A stretch of DNA of 12,278 bases from Planctomycetaceae bacterium TMED10 (GCA_002168195.1 NHBP01000108.1:1-12278); one strand, 5' to 3'. Positions 1 through 6,363 are shown, counted from the first letter of the stretch. Numbers and translations are program-made. Notes: generated by a model from the letters alone, not told the origin.

Positions 1-805
1 GATCACCTTCGGCGTCGGTTTGAGCGAGTTTTACAAGCGGACCGATATCGGCAATTTTATTGCCGCTCAAATAAGTGGAATACATCCCGTTACCCGGCGG
101 GATTGAAGAAACATCCGAAATCAGATTGCCGGCAAGGCCGAGTTGACTCAGTCTTTTCAACGCTGCCACCGGGGAGATGTCTTCAATTTTATTACGACTT
201 AAATCCAACGACCAGAGTTTTTGTAGAGCCGCTACCGGTTCGATGGAGACGATGGAATTCCCGGCTGCATAAAGGCTGTTCAGGGCAACGCAATTCTCCA
301 GCCCGTCGAGTGATTTGACTTGATTGTTTTCCAGGTTGAGATACTGCAGTTTTTTCAGGTCACCGAGACACGATGGATTATTGACCTGATTGTCGGCCAG
401 GTCGAGTAATTGAATACTTCCGCAGTTCCGCAGCGGCGTGACGTCAATAATCTCATTTCCGGCTAATTTCGCGTCACCCAGATTGATGCAGTGTTCCAGG
501 CCCGTGAGATCCCGTATTCCTTTTTTATTGGCGTCCAGCGACCAGACGTTTTTCAGGTCGTCCATCGTGATCTCTTCGCCGTCGACTTGTCGGCGACGCT
601 TGATTTCGAGGATGACTTTGCGTAATTCGGGGTCAGGCACCAGGTTGACCGCCTTCGGTGCATCGTCCTCGTTCGCATCGCTCTTTTCAGCGGATGCTGT
701 CTCGGGCGGTGTTTCCTTTTTGTCCTGCTTCTCGTCGGCGTGTAAGAGTGAGACGCTCAGAAAGACAAAGGCGAGGAGTGTGAAAATGGCTTTAGAGGCA
801 GTCAT
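1..805 (-). CDS. Secreted leucine-rich-repeat protein, 3' end outside the window
   Basis: The reading frame is open from an ATG at 805 to the left edge, giving 268 codons without a stop. An AGGAG ribosome site lies a few bases before the ATG. Residues 1-22 form a signal peptide with a hydrophobic core and a likely cleavage after LHA. A charged, Glu/Lys/Asp-rich linker follows to about residue 50. From about residue 85 onward there are seven or so repeats of roughly 22 residues with the pattern LxxLxxLxLxxNxIxDIxPL, for example 'LKKLWSLDLSRNKIEDISPV', which is the SDS22/internalin-like type. Such proteins are exported and usually bind other proteins, but the partner cannot be read from sequence. 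The gene faces the same way as the redoxin upstream, 132 bp away, so it may have its own promoter. The partial length leaves open whether another domain follows the repeats. Confidence 0.9.
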   Translation of the reverse strand, partial: MTASKAIFTLLAFVFLSVSLLHADEKQDKKETPPETASAEKSDANEDDAPKAVNLVPDPELRKVILEIKRRRQVDGEEITMDDLKNVWSLDANKKGIRDLTGLEHCINLGDAKLAGNEIIDVTPLRNCGSIQLLDLADNQVNNPSCLGDLKKLQYLNLENNQVKSLDGLENCVALNSLYAAGNSIVSIEPVAALQKLWSLDLSRNKIEDISPVAALKRLSQLGLAGNLISDVSSIPPGNGMYSTYLSGNKIADIGPLVKLAQTDAEGD

Positions 806-937
806 GAAAAGCTCCTGGAAACGTTAGCCGGGCAAGGGTTATGGGCAACGAGGCGGGGTGTCGGCTCGAGTCGTCTGGCGTTCGAAGCGACCACTTGATT
901 CTTGCCGAAATACCCCACATTCGTCAATGCCGCGCTT

Positions 938-1525
938 TTAGCTGGTCTGCGGAAAGTATTCCGGTTCTTGTCCGTCGATCCATTTAATATTGCAGCCAAG
1001 ACTCGGTTTTTGGTTTTCTGCGGCCGCTTTCCCTTCGAGAGTCGCATCCAATGCGGTTCGAAGATCAACACCTGTTACGGGAATTCCACTTTCCGGCCGG
1101 CTATCATCTAATTGGCCGCGGTAGGTGAGTCGTAGCTGTGAATCGAAGACAAAAAAATCAGGCGTGCAGGCGGCGCGATACGATTTAGCGACCGCTTGGT
1201 CCGCATCATAAAGGTAGGGGAAGATGTAACCGCGTTCCTCCGCTTCACGCACCATTTGTTCGGGCGAGTCTGCCGGATGGGTACTTACATCGTTGGAGCT
1301 GATGGCGATTACGGAAACACCTTTCTCGGCATATTCGCGGCCAAGAATCGATAATTGGTCGGCGACGTGTTTGACATAGGGACAGTGATTACAAATGAAC
1401 ATCACCAACAATGCGGGCGCATCGGCAGAATCGGCGAGCGAAACCATCTGTCCGTCAACATTGAGAAGTGAAAAAGACGGAGCCTTAGACCCGATCGGCA
1501 GCATCGTACTTTCGGTTTTGACCAT
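938..1525 (-). CDS. Thioredoxin-fold redoxin (AhpC/TSA superfamily, PRX-like type)
   Basis: The 195-residue product has a thioredoxin-fold pattern. A CxxC motif at Cys45-Asn-His-Cys48 is followed by PYV, a Cys-Thr-Pro at 120-122 supplies the cis-proline loop, and a GCNIKW segment lies near the C-terminus. From memory, NHCPYV plus a late GCxIKW is the signature of the PRX-like branch of redoxins, found in many bacteria and not functionally defined. It probably reduces or oxidises thiols or peroxides. There is no signal peptide, so it should be cytoplasmic. A TTG 15 bases upstream (1540) could extend the frame, but GGAG lies 9 bases before the ATG at 1525, which favours that start. An internal ATG seven codons in is also possible. 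The gene begins 39 bp after the stop of the FG-GAP gene, so the two may share a transcript. Confidence 0.9.
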   Translation of the reverse strand: MVKTESTMLPIGSKAPSFSLLNVDGQMVSLADSADAPALLVMFICNHCPYVKHVADQLSILGREYAEKGVSVIAISSNDVSTHPADSPEQMVREAEERGYIFPYLYDADQAVAKSYRAACTPDFFVFDSQLRLTYRGQLDDSRPESGIPVTGVDLRTALDATLEGKAAAENQKPSLGCNIKWIDGQEPEYFPQTS

Positions 1526-1564
1526 CGATGTTTTCTCCAAAAAATTCAGATTGCAGTATGCAAT

Positions 1565-2890
1565 TCAATAGAGTGTGAAATTGACCCCGCATCCACAATT
1601 CGCTGGGGTCACTCCGTTTTTATTTTCAAATACATGGGCTGCCAGCGGATCAGAGGTAATGATGGTGATGTCGCAAATGCCATCGGCGGTCATATCTCCA
1701 CGAAGGAGGGCGCCTCCTCGAGCTCCCGTATTGAACGTGGCAATTCGTTGTCCCTTTTGATCGATGATACCCCGGTCGGCTGAAACGATGATCTCATTGA
1801 TGCCATCCCCCGTCCAGTCGACCAGATCGTGGATTCGACTTGATTCAAGGATTATTTTTCCTAACACGTTGCCACTCGAATCCATCACCCAGAGCGGGTT
1901 CTTTCCCTCAGGCTCGTGGGCGATGTCGACTAACAGATGCTCTCCGGCAAGATGGGGAAATATTTTGCCGATTTGCACAGACTCGAAATGATGGCCGGGT
2001 CGCTCCCAAAGAATCTTCCCATTCCCATCGACGCAGGCAATATTATCGTCACCACAGCATGTAAGAATCAAACGAAAGTCTTCGGGAGTTTTTCCGCGCT
2101 GCAGGACGCGGCAACAGTCGAGATGCCCATGGGATTGGTCCATGACCTTTGAGCGATAAACCCAACGCGTCGTACCATCACTGTTAAGCATGACGTAGCC
2201 GGCCATGATTTCATCTTTTCCGTCACCATCCAAATCAATCGGTCGAGGCTGGTGAGCGGTGGGGAACCCGCCTGGCTTCCACTGGCCGCCCCAGAGTTGT
2301 TTCCCGGAATAATCATATGCCCAGATTCTTCGATAACGATCTTTCACGATGATTTCTTGGGGGCGTTCTTGACCCGAGAGATTGACGAAGACCAAGCAAT
2401 CGGTGGCCCGCTCCGGAATCGGGAAACGTCTTTTTTCTTTGCCAGTCTTCCCGTCCAGTTCGACCAGTTCGCCGCGTGTGAGCAAGATAACCTCATTGGT
2501 CCCATCGCCGTCCCAGTCGTAAATCTGGAGTGCCACATCGTAGCCGTTATAAGCGTCCCCCTCCTCGGGGTTGCCCCATTTCCAGAGCACGCTTCCATCG
2601 AGTCGATGGGCGACGGCGGAGGAGGTGTAGTGAATGCCATCATTGTATTTATTTTTCGCCGATACGATTTCGGCTGAACCGTCTCCGTCGAGATCTCCGG
2701 TAACGCACCAGTTGCCACCATATTCGGCATCAATTGGAATCGACCTCCAGGGAGTGATGACCGGTGCGTTTGCTTTGTCAGGACCGGGATCGACTGTCTG
2801 AAACTGCAAGCGATCTCGTTCTCCGGACACAGGAGTAGCGATGGCAACGATGAGCAATGCACTGGGGAATAATATGGAAAATTTGAGCAT
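1565..2890 (-). CDS. Secreted FG-GAP/VCBS-type beta-propeller protein, rhamnogalacturonan-lyase-like
   Basis: The product has 441 residues with a signal peptide at 1-23 (hydrophobic core SILFPSALLIVAIA, cleavage near VSG). Five calcium-loop motifs of the DxDGDG type are visible: GDLDGDG near 65, DWDGDG near 125, DLDGDG near 219, DWTGDG near 358, and a degenerate DMTADG near 399. Each is followed by xEI/xEV or similar, as in FG-GAP propeller blades. The order of the middle part (RLDGSVLWKW, then YDWDGDG, then ELDGKTG, then DLDGDGKDEI, then GHLD) recalls polysaccharide lyase family 11 (rhamnogalacturonan lyases). The protein is shorter than that family's usual ~600 residues, so catalytic activity is only a guess. 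Ten cysteines suggest disulfides outside the cytoplasm. The ATG at 2890 has only a weak upstream AAGG. Confidence 0.85.
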   Translation of the reverse strand: MLKFSILFPSALLIVAIATPVSGERDRLQFQTVDPGPDKANAPVITPWRSIPIDAEYGGNWCVTGDLDGDGSAEIVSAKNKYNDGIHYTSSAVAHRLDGSVLWKWGNPEEGDAYNGYDVALQIYDWDGDGTNEVILLTRGELVELDGKTGKEKRRFPIPERATDCLVFVNLSGQERPQEIIVKDRYRRIWAYDYSGKQLWGGQWKPGGFPTAHQPRPIDLDGDGKDEIMAGYVMLNSDGTTRWVYRSKVMDQSHGHLDCCRVLQRGKTPEDFRLILTCCGDDNIACVDGNGKILWERPGHHFESVQIGKIFPHLAGEHLLVDIAHEPEGKNPLWVMDSSGNVLGKIILESSRIHDLVDWTGDGINEIIVSADRGIIDQKGQRIATFNTGARGGALLRGDMTADGICDITIITSDPLAAHVFENKNGVTPANCGCGVNFTLY

Positions 2891-2957
2891 AAAAAAGGGC
2901 CTTGGCTTGGTGAGCGGCAGAGGGATGAAAAGCAGGAAGGTTTAAAAGCGATTATGA

Positions 2958-2983
2958 ACGTGCGGATAATTTAACATGCACGT
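2958..2983. repeat. Inverted repeat ACGTGC-N14-GCACGT
   Basis: Two perfect 6-base arms (2958-2963 and 2978-2983) flank a 14-base AT-rich spacer. The repeat lies between the nucleotidyltransferase stop and the FG-GAP start. No run of T follows on the minus strand, so a classic terminator is not supported. It could be an operator for the FG-GAP/redoxin genes or a chance repeat. Confidence 0.3.
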
Positions 2984-3020
2984 CCGTTCCGAAAAACGTC
3001 GATCCTGGGTCACTCGTTCT

Positions 3021-3950
3021 TTAGAGGGGGACAACCCTGATAAACGCACCATCAGCCTCCCGCGATTGTCCGATAATAACGCGTTGCTCGCCGCTTCCAC
3101 TTTGCTCAAGCAATCCAGCGATCTCGATTTTTTCACCCAATAAAGCGTGCCCCGTGTAGGTAGCGCTATAGGTGATCACTTCCTCAACCGATTCATGTGC
3201 GACCTTCCAGCACGCAGGCGTGTGGAATGCGCGGCTGTCATCCGTTACGCGGGTAACTAGTTGTATCTTGCCTTTCTTTTGCCAGGCCCTGAGGTCTTCG
3301 CTTTCGGATGGGCAAACCAGACTGATATCAATTTTCGTACTTTCGATCATCGCCTTGTTATGTTTGCGTTGTTCATGCCAGAGGTAGTTATCAAATGGTA
3401 GGCCACAAGATCGACGCCGATAGGTTTCCCTCCAGTCATCAAGGGTAAGCGGCGTGAAGGGCCCCGCAGCATGTTGAAATAACTGCCGTACTGTTTGAAA
3501 CATGGACTCGTCATAGCAGACCAGATCAACATCTGAATCCGGTTTCTCGGCCCCCAGCAGTAGCGATCCACTCACGCCCAGGCATCCGCGATCGATACCG
3601 TCGTCAATCAGGTAGTCGATCGCCCGCCTTGCTGTGCCCCGAATCGTTGCCGGTTTCGATTCGCACTGAAGTTGTGTGATCCCGTCGCGTGCAGCGCGGT
3701 GCGTGAGTATGTGTTCTTCAGGAACCGCGTGGATGACGGTATCTCGCAATTTGGAATGGAAAAGATATTGAGGATAATCGCGTTGCAAGACGATCGTGGC
3801 ATCGTGGGTCGAAATCTTTTCCCAATTACCGTCCTGATTCTGGAAATAACGAAAACAGCAGGCGATTTGACCATCCTCGATCCCAGAATCGACGACTGCA
3901 AATGCAAGACCTTCTGGTGTAATGAGATAATCACGGGGCAATATCTGCAC
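3021..3950 (-). CDS. Predicted nucleotidyltransferase (Pol beta superfamily), archaeal-type
   Basis: The product is 309 residues with no signal peptide. The nucleotidyltransferase signature is clear: Gly128-Ser129, then Asp140-x-Asp142 in SDVDLV, and a likely third carboxylate at Asp208 in KIDISLV. These would bind two metal ions and the nucleoside triphosphate. The N-terminal segment (YLITPEGLAFAVV, then CCFRYF) and a C-terminal beta-rich segment (EKIEIAGLLE, then RVIIGQSREADGAFIRV) flank it. This three-part plan matches, from memory, the COG1665-type predicted nucleotidyltransferases best known from archaea. The substrate is unknown. The start is GTG at 3950; no ATG lies in frame close by and the upstream GGAT is weak, so the start is less certain than the domain. 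A strong hairpin lies 21 bases before the start (see 3972-4004). Confidence 0.85.
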   Translation of the reverse strand: MQILPRDYLITPEGLAFAVVDSGIEDGQIACCFRYFQNQDGNWEKISTHDATIVLQRDYPQYLFHSKLRDTVIHAVPEEHILTHRAARDGITQLQCESKPATIRGTARRAIDYLIDDGIDRGCLGVSGSLLLGAEKPDSDVDLVCYDESMFQTVRQLFQHAAGPFTPLTLDDWRETYRRRSCGLPFDNYLWHEQRKHNKAMIESTKIDISLVCPSESEDLRAWQKKGKIQLVTRVTDDSRAFHTPACWKVAHESVEEVITYSATYTGHALLGEKIEIAGLLEQSGSGEQRVIIGQSREADGAFIRVVPL

Positions 3951-3971
3951 AATTGATCCGGATGTTTGCGT

Positions 3972-4004
3972 GACTGCTATGAATGAAAAGTGTTCGTAGC
4001 AGTC
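3972..4004. repeat. Strong hairpin in the nucleotidyltransferase leader
   Basis: The arms GACTGCTATGAA (3972-3983) and TTCGTAGCAGTC (3993-4004) pair over 12 positions around a 9-base loop. All pairs are Watson-Crick except one T:G position, which is a wobble in plus-strand RNA and a C-A mismatch in minus-strand RNA. The arm nearest the gene ends 21 bases before the GTG start at 3950. No T-run follows on either strand, so it is more likely a leader structure or a dyad protein-binding site than an intrinsic terminator. Confidence 0.55.
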
Positions 4005-4018
4005 TAGTCCACCGAATC

Positions 4019-4074
4019 ACTCGCGTGCAGTAGGAGGACAGCTTGTGCGGTGATCAACATCGTGCAGTGCGAGT
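4019..4074. repeat. Imperfect inverted repeat enclosing a direct repeat
   Basis: ACTCGCGTGCA (4019-4029) is the near inverse of TGCAGTGCGAGT (4063-4074), with one bulge. The octamer CGTGCAGT also occurs as a direct repeat at 4024-4031 and 4061-4068. The spacer on the plus strand contains TAGGAGGA, a near-ideal Shine-Dalgarno sequence, followed after a short gap by TTG at 4043 and a 17-codon frame. Function is unknown. Confidence 0.35.
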
Positions 4075-4079
4075 TGGGC

Positions 4080-4193
4080 TCACTCATCCCCATTGAACAG
4101 GGCACTAATGTAGCTATCCCACTCCAAGTCGGTGACGCCATCGGAGTTGATATTGTGGATCGTTTCATCCATGCGATCGGGTGATTCTTCCAT
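4080..4193 (-). CDS. 37-residue EF-hand/dockerin-like micro-ORF, possibly a gene remnant
   Basis: An ATG at 4193 is preceded by AGGGG with about 8 bases of spacing, a good ribosome site. The 37-codon frame ends in TGA. The centre, residues 14-30, reads NINSDGVTDLEWDSYIS. It resembles the calcium loop and following helix of planctomycete dockerin-like segments, which typically run DxNxDGxxDxxDWxxY. Compared with that pattern the loop is one residue short: the acidic residue expected at position 12 is Glu at position 11, followed by Trp. A normal unit would continue into a second loop, but here a stop follows at once. It may be a small expressed protein, or the tail of a decayed secreted protein that has kept a fortuitous start. 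There is no signal peptide. The gene lies downstream of the PEP-CTERM gene on the same strand and just after the 9-bp tandem repeat. Confidence 0.45.
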   Translation of the reverse strand: MEESPDRMDETIHNINSDGVTDLEWDSYISALFNGDE

Positions 4194-4204
4194 TTTTCTT
4201 CCCC

Positions 4205-4240
4205 TGTTGCGAATGTTGCGAATGTTGCGAATGTTGCGAA
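4205..4240. repeat. Perfect tandem repeat, 4 x 9 bp (TGTTGCGAA)
   Basis: Four exact copies of TGTTGCGAA run from 4205 to 4240. The copy nearest the micro-ORF abuts its ribosome site (AGGGGAAG on the minus strand). In the micro-ORF's frame the units would read Ile-Arg-Asn, but a TGA lies just upstream and no start precedes them. A degenerate tract of the same period, length and core lies at 9205-9240. Confidence 0.9.
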
Positions 4241-4431
4241 ATACGGTCCGTCAGCGAATCAGATTTGACTGTCCACAAGTAGATTGCCATCAAGGAATGG
4301 AACCGGACATATTTTCTTTTCCATGAAAAGACAGCTGTTTTCACGTGCCGCACTCTATGAGGCGCGATCCAAACCAATCGAGAAAGCGATAAGAGAATAT
4401 TTGCCTGTGGATTCTGATTAACCGAGCAGCA

Positions 4432-5007
4432 TTAAACCAGCAGCAAAGCCATGGCGAGGACGGTTACAGAAAATCCCAGGAATCGGCGCACCGATCGGAA
4501 AAGCAGGCTTCCCCCGAGCGCAAGCGATAACAGCAGTCCGGTGCTCGGCTCGGGCACCGCGTAGGTGGGGGAATCGAATTGAAAATACAACTGTTCGATA
4601 GCCACAAAGGAGGGGTTATTTGGTGCGTTATATGTAATCGCTCCGACTGTCCACGGTTCATTACGCAGGATTGCCGGGCCGTACTCGAAGTTGCTTAAAG
4701 GTTCCCCAACGTCCCACACCATGAAAAGCGCGTTTTCAGGACTACCGTTTGCGTCATCAAAGAGCACCGCAAATGCATCGGGAGCGTCCAGACCGGCATC
4801 GAGCCAATGGTTGGCCGAAAATCCGACGCTGGGTACATTCGGCTGATTCTGCGTGTCGAAACTGCTCCAATTGTGGGTCGATGCAGCCTCGAACAGGTCG
4901 TCGTGTGAATCAAAGGCGGCCCAGTGTTCACTGGCTGCGGGATCGGATGCCGATCCTTGCGGGATTTCCATCCAACTGGTTCCCGACCAGTCTTTGTAGT
5001 GCGGCAT
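4432..5007 (-). CDS. PEP-CTERM protein lacking a signal peptide, possibly a truncated gene
   Basis: The 191-residue product carries a recognisable PEP-CTERM segment: VPEPS at 151-155, a hydrophobic stretch to about 170, then Arg171, Arg174 and Arg175. In the known exosortase system this tail anchors and sorts exported proteins. Two features are wrong for that role. First, the N-terminus (MPHYKDWSGTSW) is hydrophilic and no signal peptide is present; stops TAA and TGA lie in frame just upstream of the alternative ATG at 5025. Second, 16 further residues, mostly hydrophobic, follow the arginine cluster where such proteins normally end. The ATG at 5007 is preferred because AGGGG lies 7 bases before it. 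The central region, about 20-145, is acidic and aromatic-rich and was not recognised. It may be a 5'-truncated or frameshifted relic, or a gene whose export signal was lost. Confidence 0.65.
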   Translation of the reverse strand: MPHYKDWSGTSWMEIPQGSASDPAASEHWAAFDSHDDLFEAASTHNWSSFDTQNQPNVPSVGFSANHWLDAGLDAPDAFAVLFDDANGSPENALFMVWDVGEPLSNFEYGPAILRNEPWTVGAITYNAPNNPSFVAIEQLYFQFDSPTYAVPEPSTGLLLSLALGGSLLFRSVRRFLGFSVTVLAMALLLV

Positions 5008-5095
5008 CTGTTTTCCCCTGGCCATGCACGATCATTATGAATGTTCTATCAGTCTAATTTATGAGCGGAGCCTCCGCAACGATTTGGCGCGAGAC

Positions 5096-5125
5096 AAAAT
5101 AATGAAAATCATAAAAAACTTGCAA
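5096..5125 (-). promoter_or_regulatory. Candidate sigma-70-type promoter for the PEP-CTERM gene
   Basis: On the minus strand TTGCAA (5125-5120) and TATTTT (5101-5096) are separated by 18 bases within an AT-rich island. Each hexamer matches 4 of 6 consensus bases. The leader to the ATG at 5007 would be about 80 bases. This is motif matching by eye only. Confidence 0.25.
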
Positions 5126-5167
5126 AAACTCTGCTGTTTTGACGGATTCTCTAACGCGTGGCCCCGT

Positions 5168-5662
5168 TTAGATGCAGTGCATCACGATCGAATAGCGGGT
5201 ACCGGACTGAACAGGGCGAATTCCATGGAGCACATTTCCACTAAAGACGACGGCGTCGCCTGTGGTAAGGGGGATCTCGGTTTCTGTGCCATCCTGGGCA
5301 ATCGATATGAACGTTCCACCCTCGAAGCGGTCGTTGAGCGCGGCGGTGAAAGATACGAGGCTACGGTCTTCGTGTGGCGCAAGGTCTGGTCGAGCATCGG
5401 CAGCATATTTGCGGATATAGATGGCATATTTTTGAATTTTAATTTCGGGCCGCAACAGTACGATTCGTTCATGCAATCGTGTTGAGGCCATCTGGCCCGC
5501 ATTGGTTGTTAAGACCTCTAATTCCCAGGCGGGTTGATCATCGACCGAATCCTTCTCGACATTCCACATCTGCGTTTCGGCAAAGTCGATCATCTGCCGG
5601 CATTCCTGCGGGGAAAAAACCCTGGCAAGCACCGTCGGTGGCAGATGAAACGTTGAGCTCAT
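5168..5662 (-). CDS. 2-oxoglutarate/Fe(II) oxygenase, prolyl-4-hydroxylase-like
   Basis: The 164-residue product is a compact double-stranded beta-helix oxygenase. The iron triad is visible as His97-x-Asp99 (in APHEDRS) and His146 (in NVLHGI), and Arg156 (in GTRYSIV) is placed to bind 2-oxoglutarate. Supporting features are the FEGGTF turn at 113-118 and GDAVVF at 135-140. The N-terminal helix region, VLARVFSPQECRQMIDFAE, is typical of prolyl-4-hydroxylase-like members. Such enzymes hydroxylate a side chain while converting 2-oxoglutarate to succinate and CO2; the substrate is not predictable. Its ATG overlaps the stop of the upstream oxygenase in ATGA, so translation is probably coupled. There is no signal peptide. 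No clear terminator follows before the PEP-CTERM gene. Confidence 0.88.
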   Translation of the reverse strand: MSSTFHLPPTVLARVFSPQECRQMIDFAETQMWNVEKDSVDDQPAWELEVLTTNAGQMASTRLHERIVLLRPEIKIQKYAIYIRKYAADARPDLAPHEDRSLVSFTAALNDRFEGGTFISIAQDGTETEIPLTTGDAVVFSGNVLHGIRPVQSGTRYSIVMHCI

Positions 5663-6363
5663 GCGTTGAATTTTTTCCAGTGCGAAAGGTTCGGTAGGGC
5701 GAATTCATGACCGGTTGCATCTTTCAGCGTCACGATCACATCTGCCGAAATCGAGATTCTCGGTGTATCGGATTGGTGTGGTTCGGTTGCATGAACCGTT
5801 TTCGACGGAAAGATTACCAGATCGCCTTCGTCGATATCGATAAGCGTGGTCGATGAGTTGCTCCCGGTGCGCGGACCTTTGAAGAGAGATGCCATCTTCG
5901 ACTCAAAGATTCCGGGAATAAATTCGTTGGGTGCATCAGACTTTAAAAATGCTAGCCGTCCGCCATCGGGCGGTTTCTGCAGATAGTAGGCAACACTCAG
6001 ATGGCTTTGCAAATGAGCGTGCCGGTTGACGCGTTCGTTTTTCTCTGCGACCACGCCCCAGGATCGTGTGGCATACAGGTCAAACTGACCTGCATCGATG
6101 CCCATTTCGCCAATATAAGCTGCCAGTCCACGCGCGATGTTTGCAAACAGGGACGCAAAAAGTGGATCCTCATGCAGAAAAGCGTGGCCTTTCACATCGC
6201 CGGTCCAGGCAGAGATGGCACTTTGCGGCGGCTCGGAATCACGACGCATCTGCAGAATACGATCGATCCAGGTCTGACGCATGTCCGGGGCGTTTTCAGA
6301 TGCAGGAGGAAATCCTAAAGGCAGACAGAATACGGTCAGAGGAAAGAGCTCAATTTTTTTCAT
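5659..6363 (-). CDS. 2OG-Fe(II) oxygenase of the TIGR02466/PF13759 type
   Basis: The preferred 234-residue product starts MKKIELFPLTVF, and this family typically begins with an FPxxV segment. The metal-site region reads NRHAHLQSHLSVAYYLQKP, with His115, His117 and His121 as candidates, followed by GGRLAF. Later GDLVIFPSKTVHAT supplies His191, and Arg202 in PRISIS could hold 2-oxoglutarate. These resemble, from memory, the putative 2OG-Fe(II) oxygenases of TIGR02466. An ATG 30 bases upstream (6393) would add ten residues (MTCPHAGRLF) but has no ribosome site and precedes the conserved start of the domain. The upstream sequence of the chosen ATG is also only weakly Shine-Dalgarno-like. It is first of a two-gene unit, with a 4-base overlap into the prolyl-hydroxylase-like gene. 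No export signal is seen. Confidence 0.82.
   Translation of the reverse strand: MKKIELFPLTVFCLPLGFPPASENAPDMRQTWIDRILQMRRDSEPPQSAISAWTGDVKGHAFLHEDPLFASLFANIARGLAAYIGEMGIDAGQFDLYATRSWGVVAEKNERVNRHAHLQSHLSVAYYLQKPPDGGRLAFLKSDAPNEFIPGIFESKMASLFKGPRTGSNSSTTLIDIDEGDLVIFPSKTVHATEPHQSDTPRISISADVIVTLKDATGHEFALPNLSHWKKFNA

Larger units (their letters stand above)
3951..4431. other. Gene-poor repeat-rich interval
   Basis: Between the nucleotidyltransferase start and the PEP-CTERM stop there is no full-length gene. The interval holds a 33-base hairpin (3972-4004), a larger imperfect inverted repeat (4019-4074), a 37-codon EF-hand-like ORF on the minus strand (4080-4193) and a four-unit tandem repeat (4205-4240). 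In 4241-4431 I see only short unsupported frames and no clear terminator. Confidence 0.6.

Noticed and set aside
438..827. A 129-codon plus-strand frame opposite the LRR gene
   Set aside because: It is antisense to a frame with a clear signal peptide, leucine-rich repeats and ribosome site, and its product shows no domain.
4205..4240. CRISPR array
   Set aside because: Units are 9 bp with no spacers, so this is a simple tandem repeat.
4259..4324. A 21-codon minus-strand frame beginning MEKKICPVPF
   Set aside because: No ribosome binding site and no recognisable motif; too short to support.
4165..4377. A 70-codon minus-strand frame with SQHSQHSQH repeats
   Set aside because: The repeats come from the 9-bp tandem tract read in another frame; it has no ribosome site and overlaps the better supported micro-ORF.
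5065..5077. Inverted repeat GCGGAG-C-CTCCGC as a terminator
   Set aside because: The loop is one base and no T-run follows on either strand; an RNA hairpin of this shape is unlikely.
4749..5485. Plus-strand frames opposite the PEP-CTERM and oxygenase genes
   Set aside because: They lie antisense to frames with recognisable motifs and have arginine- and serine-rich translations typical of shadows.
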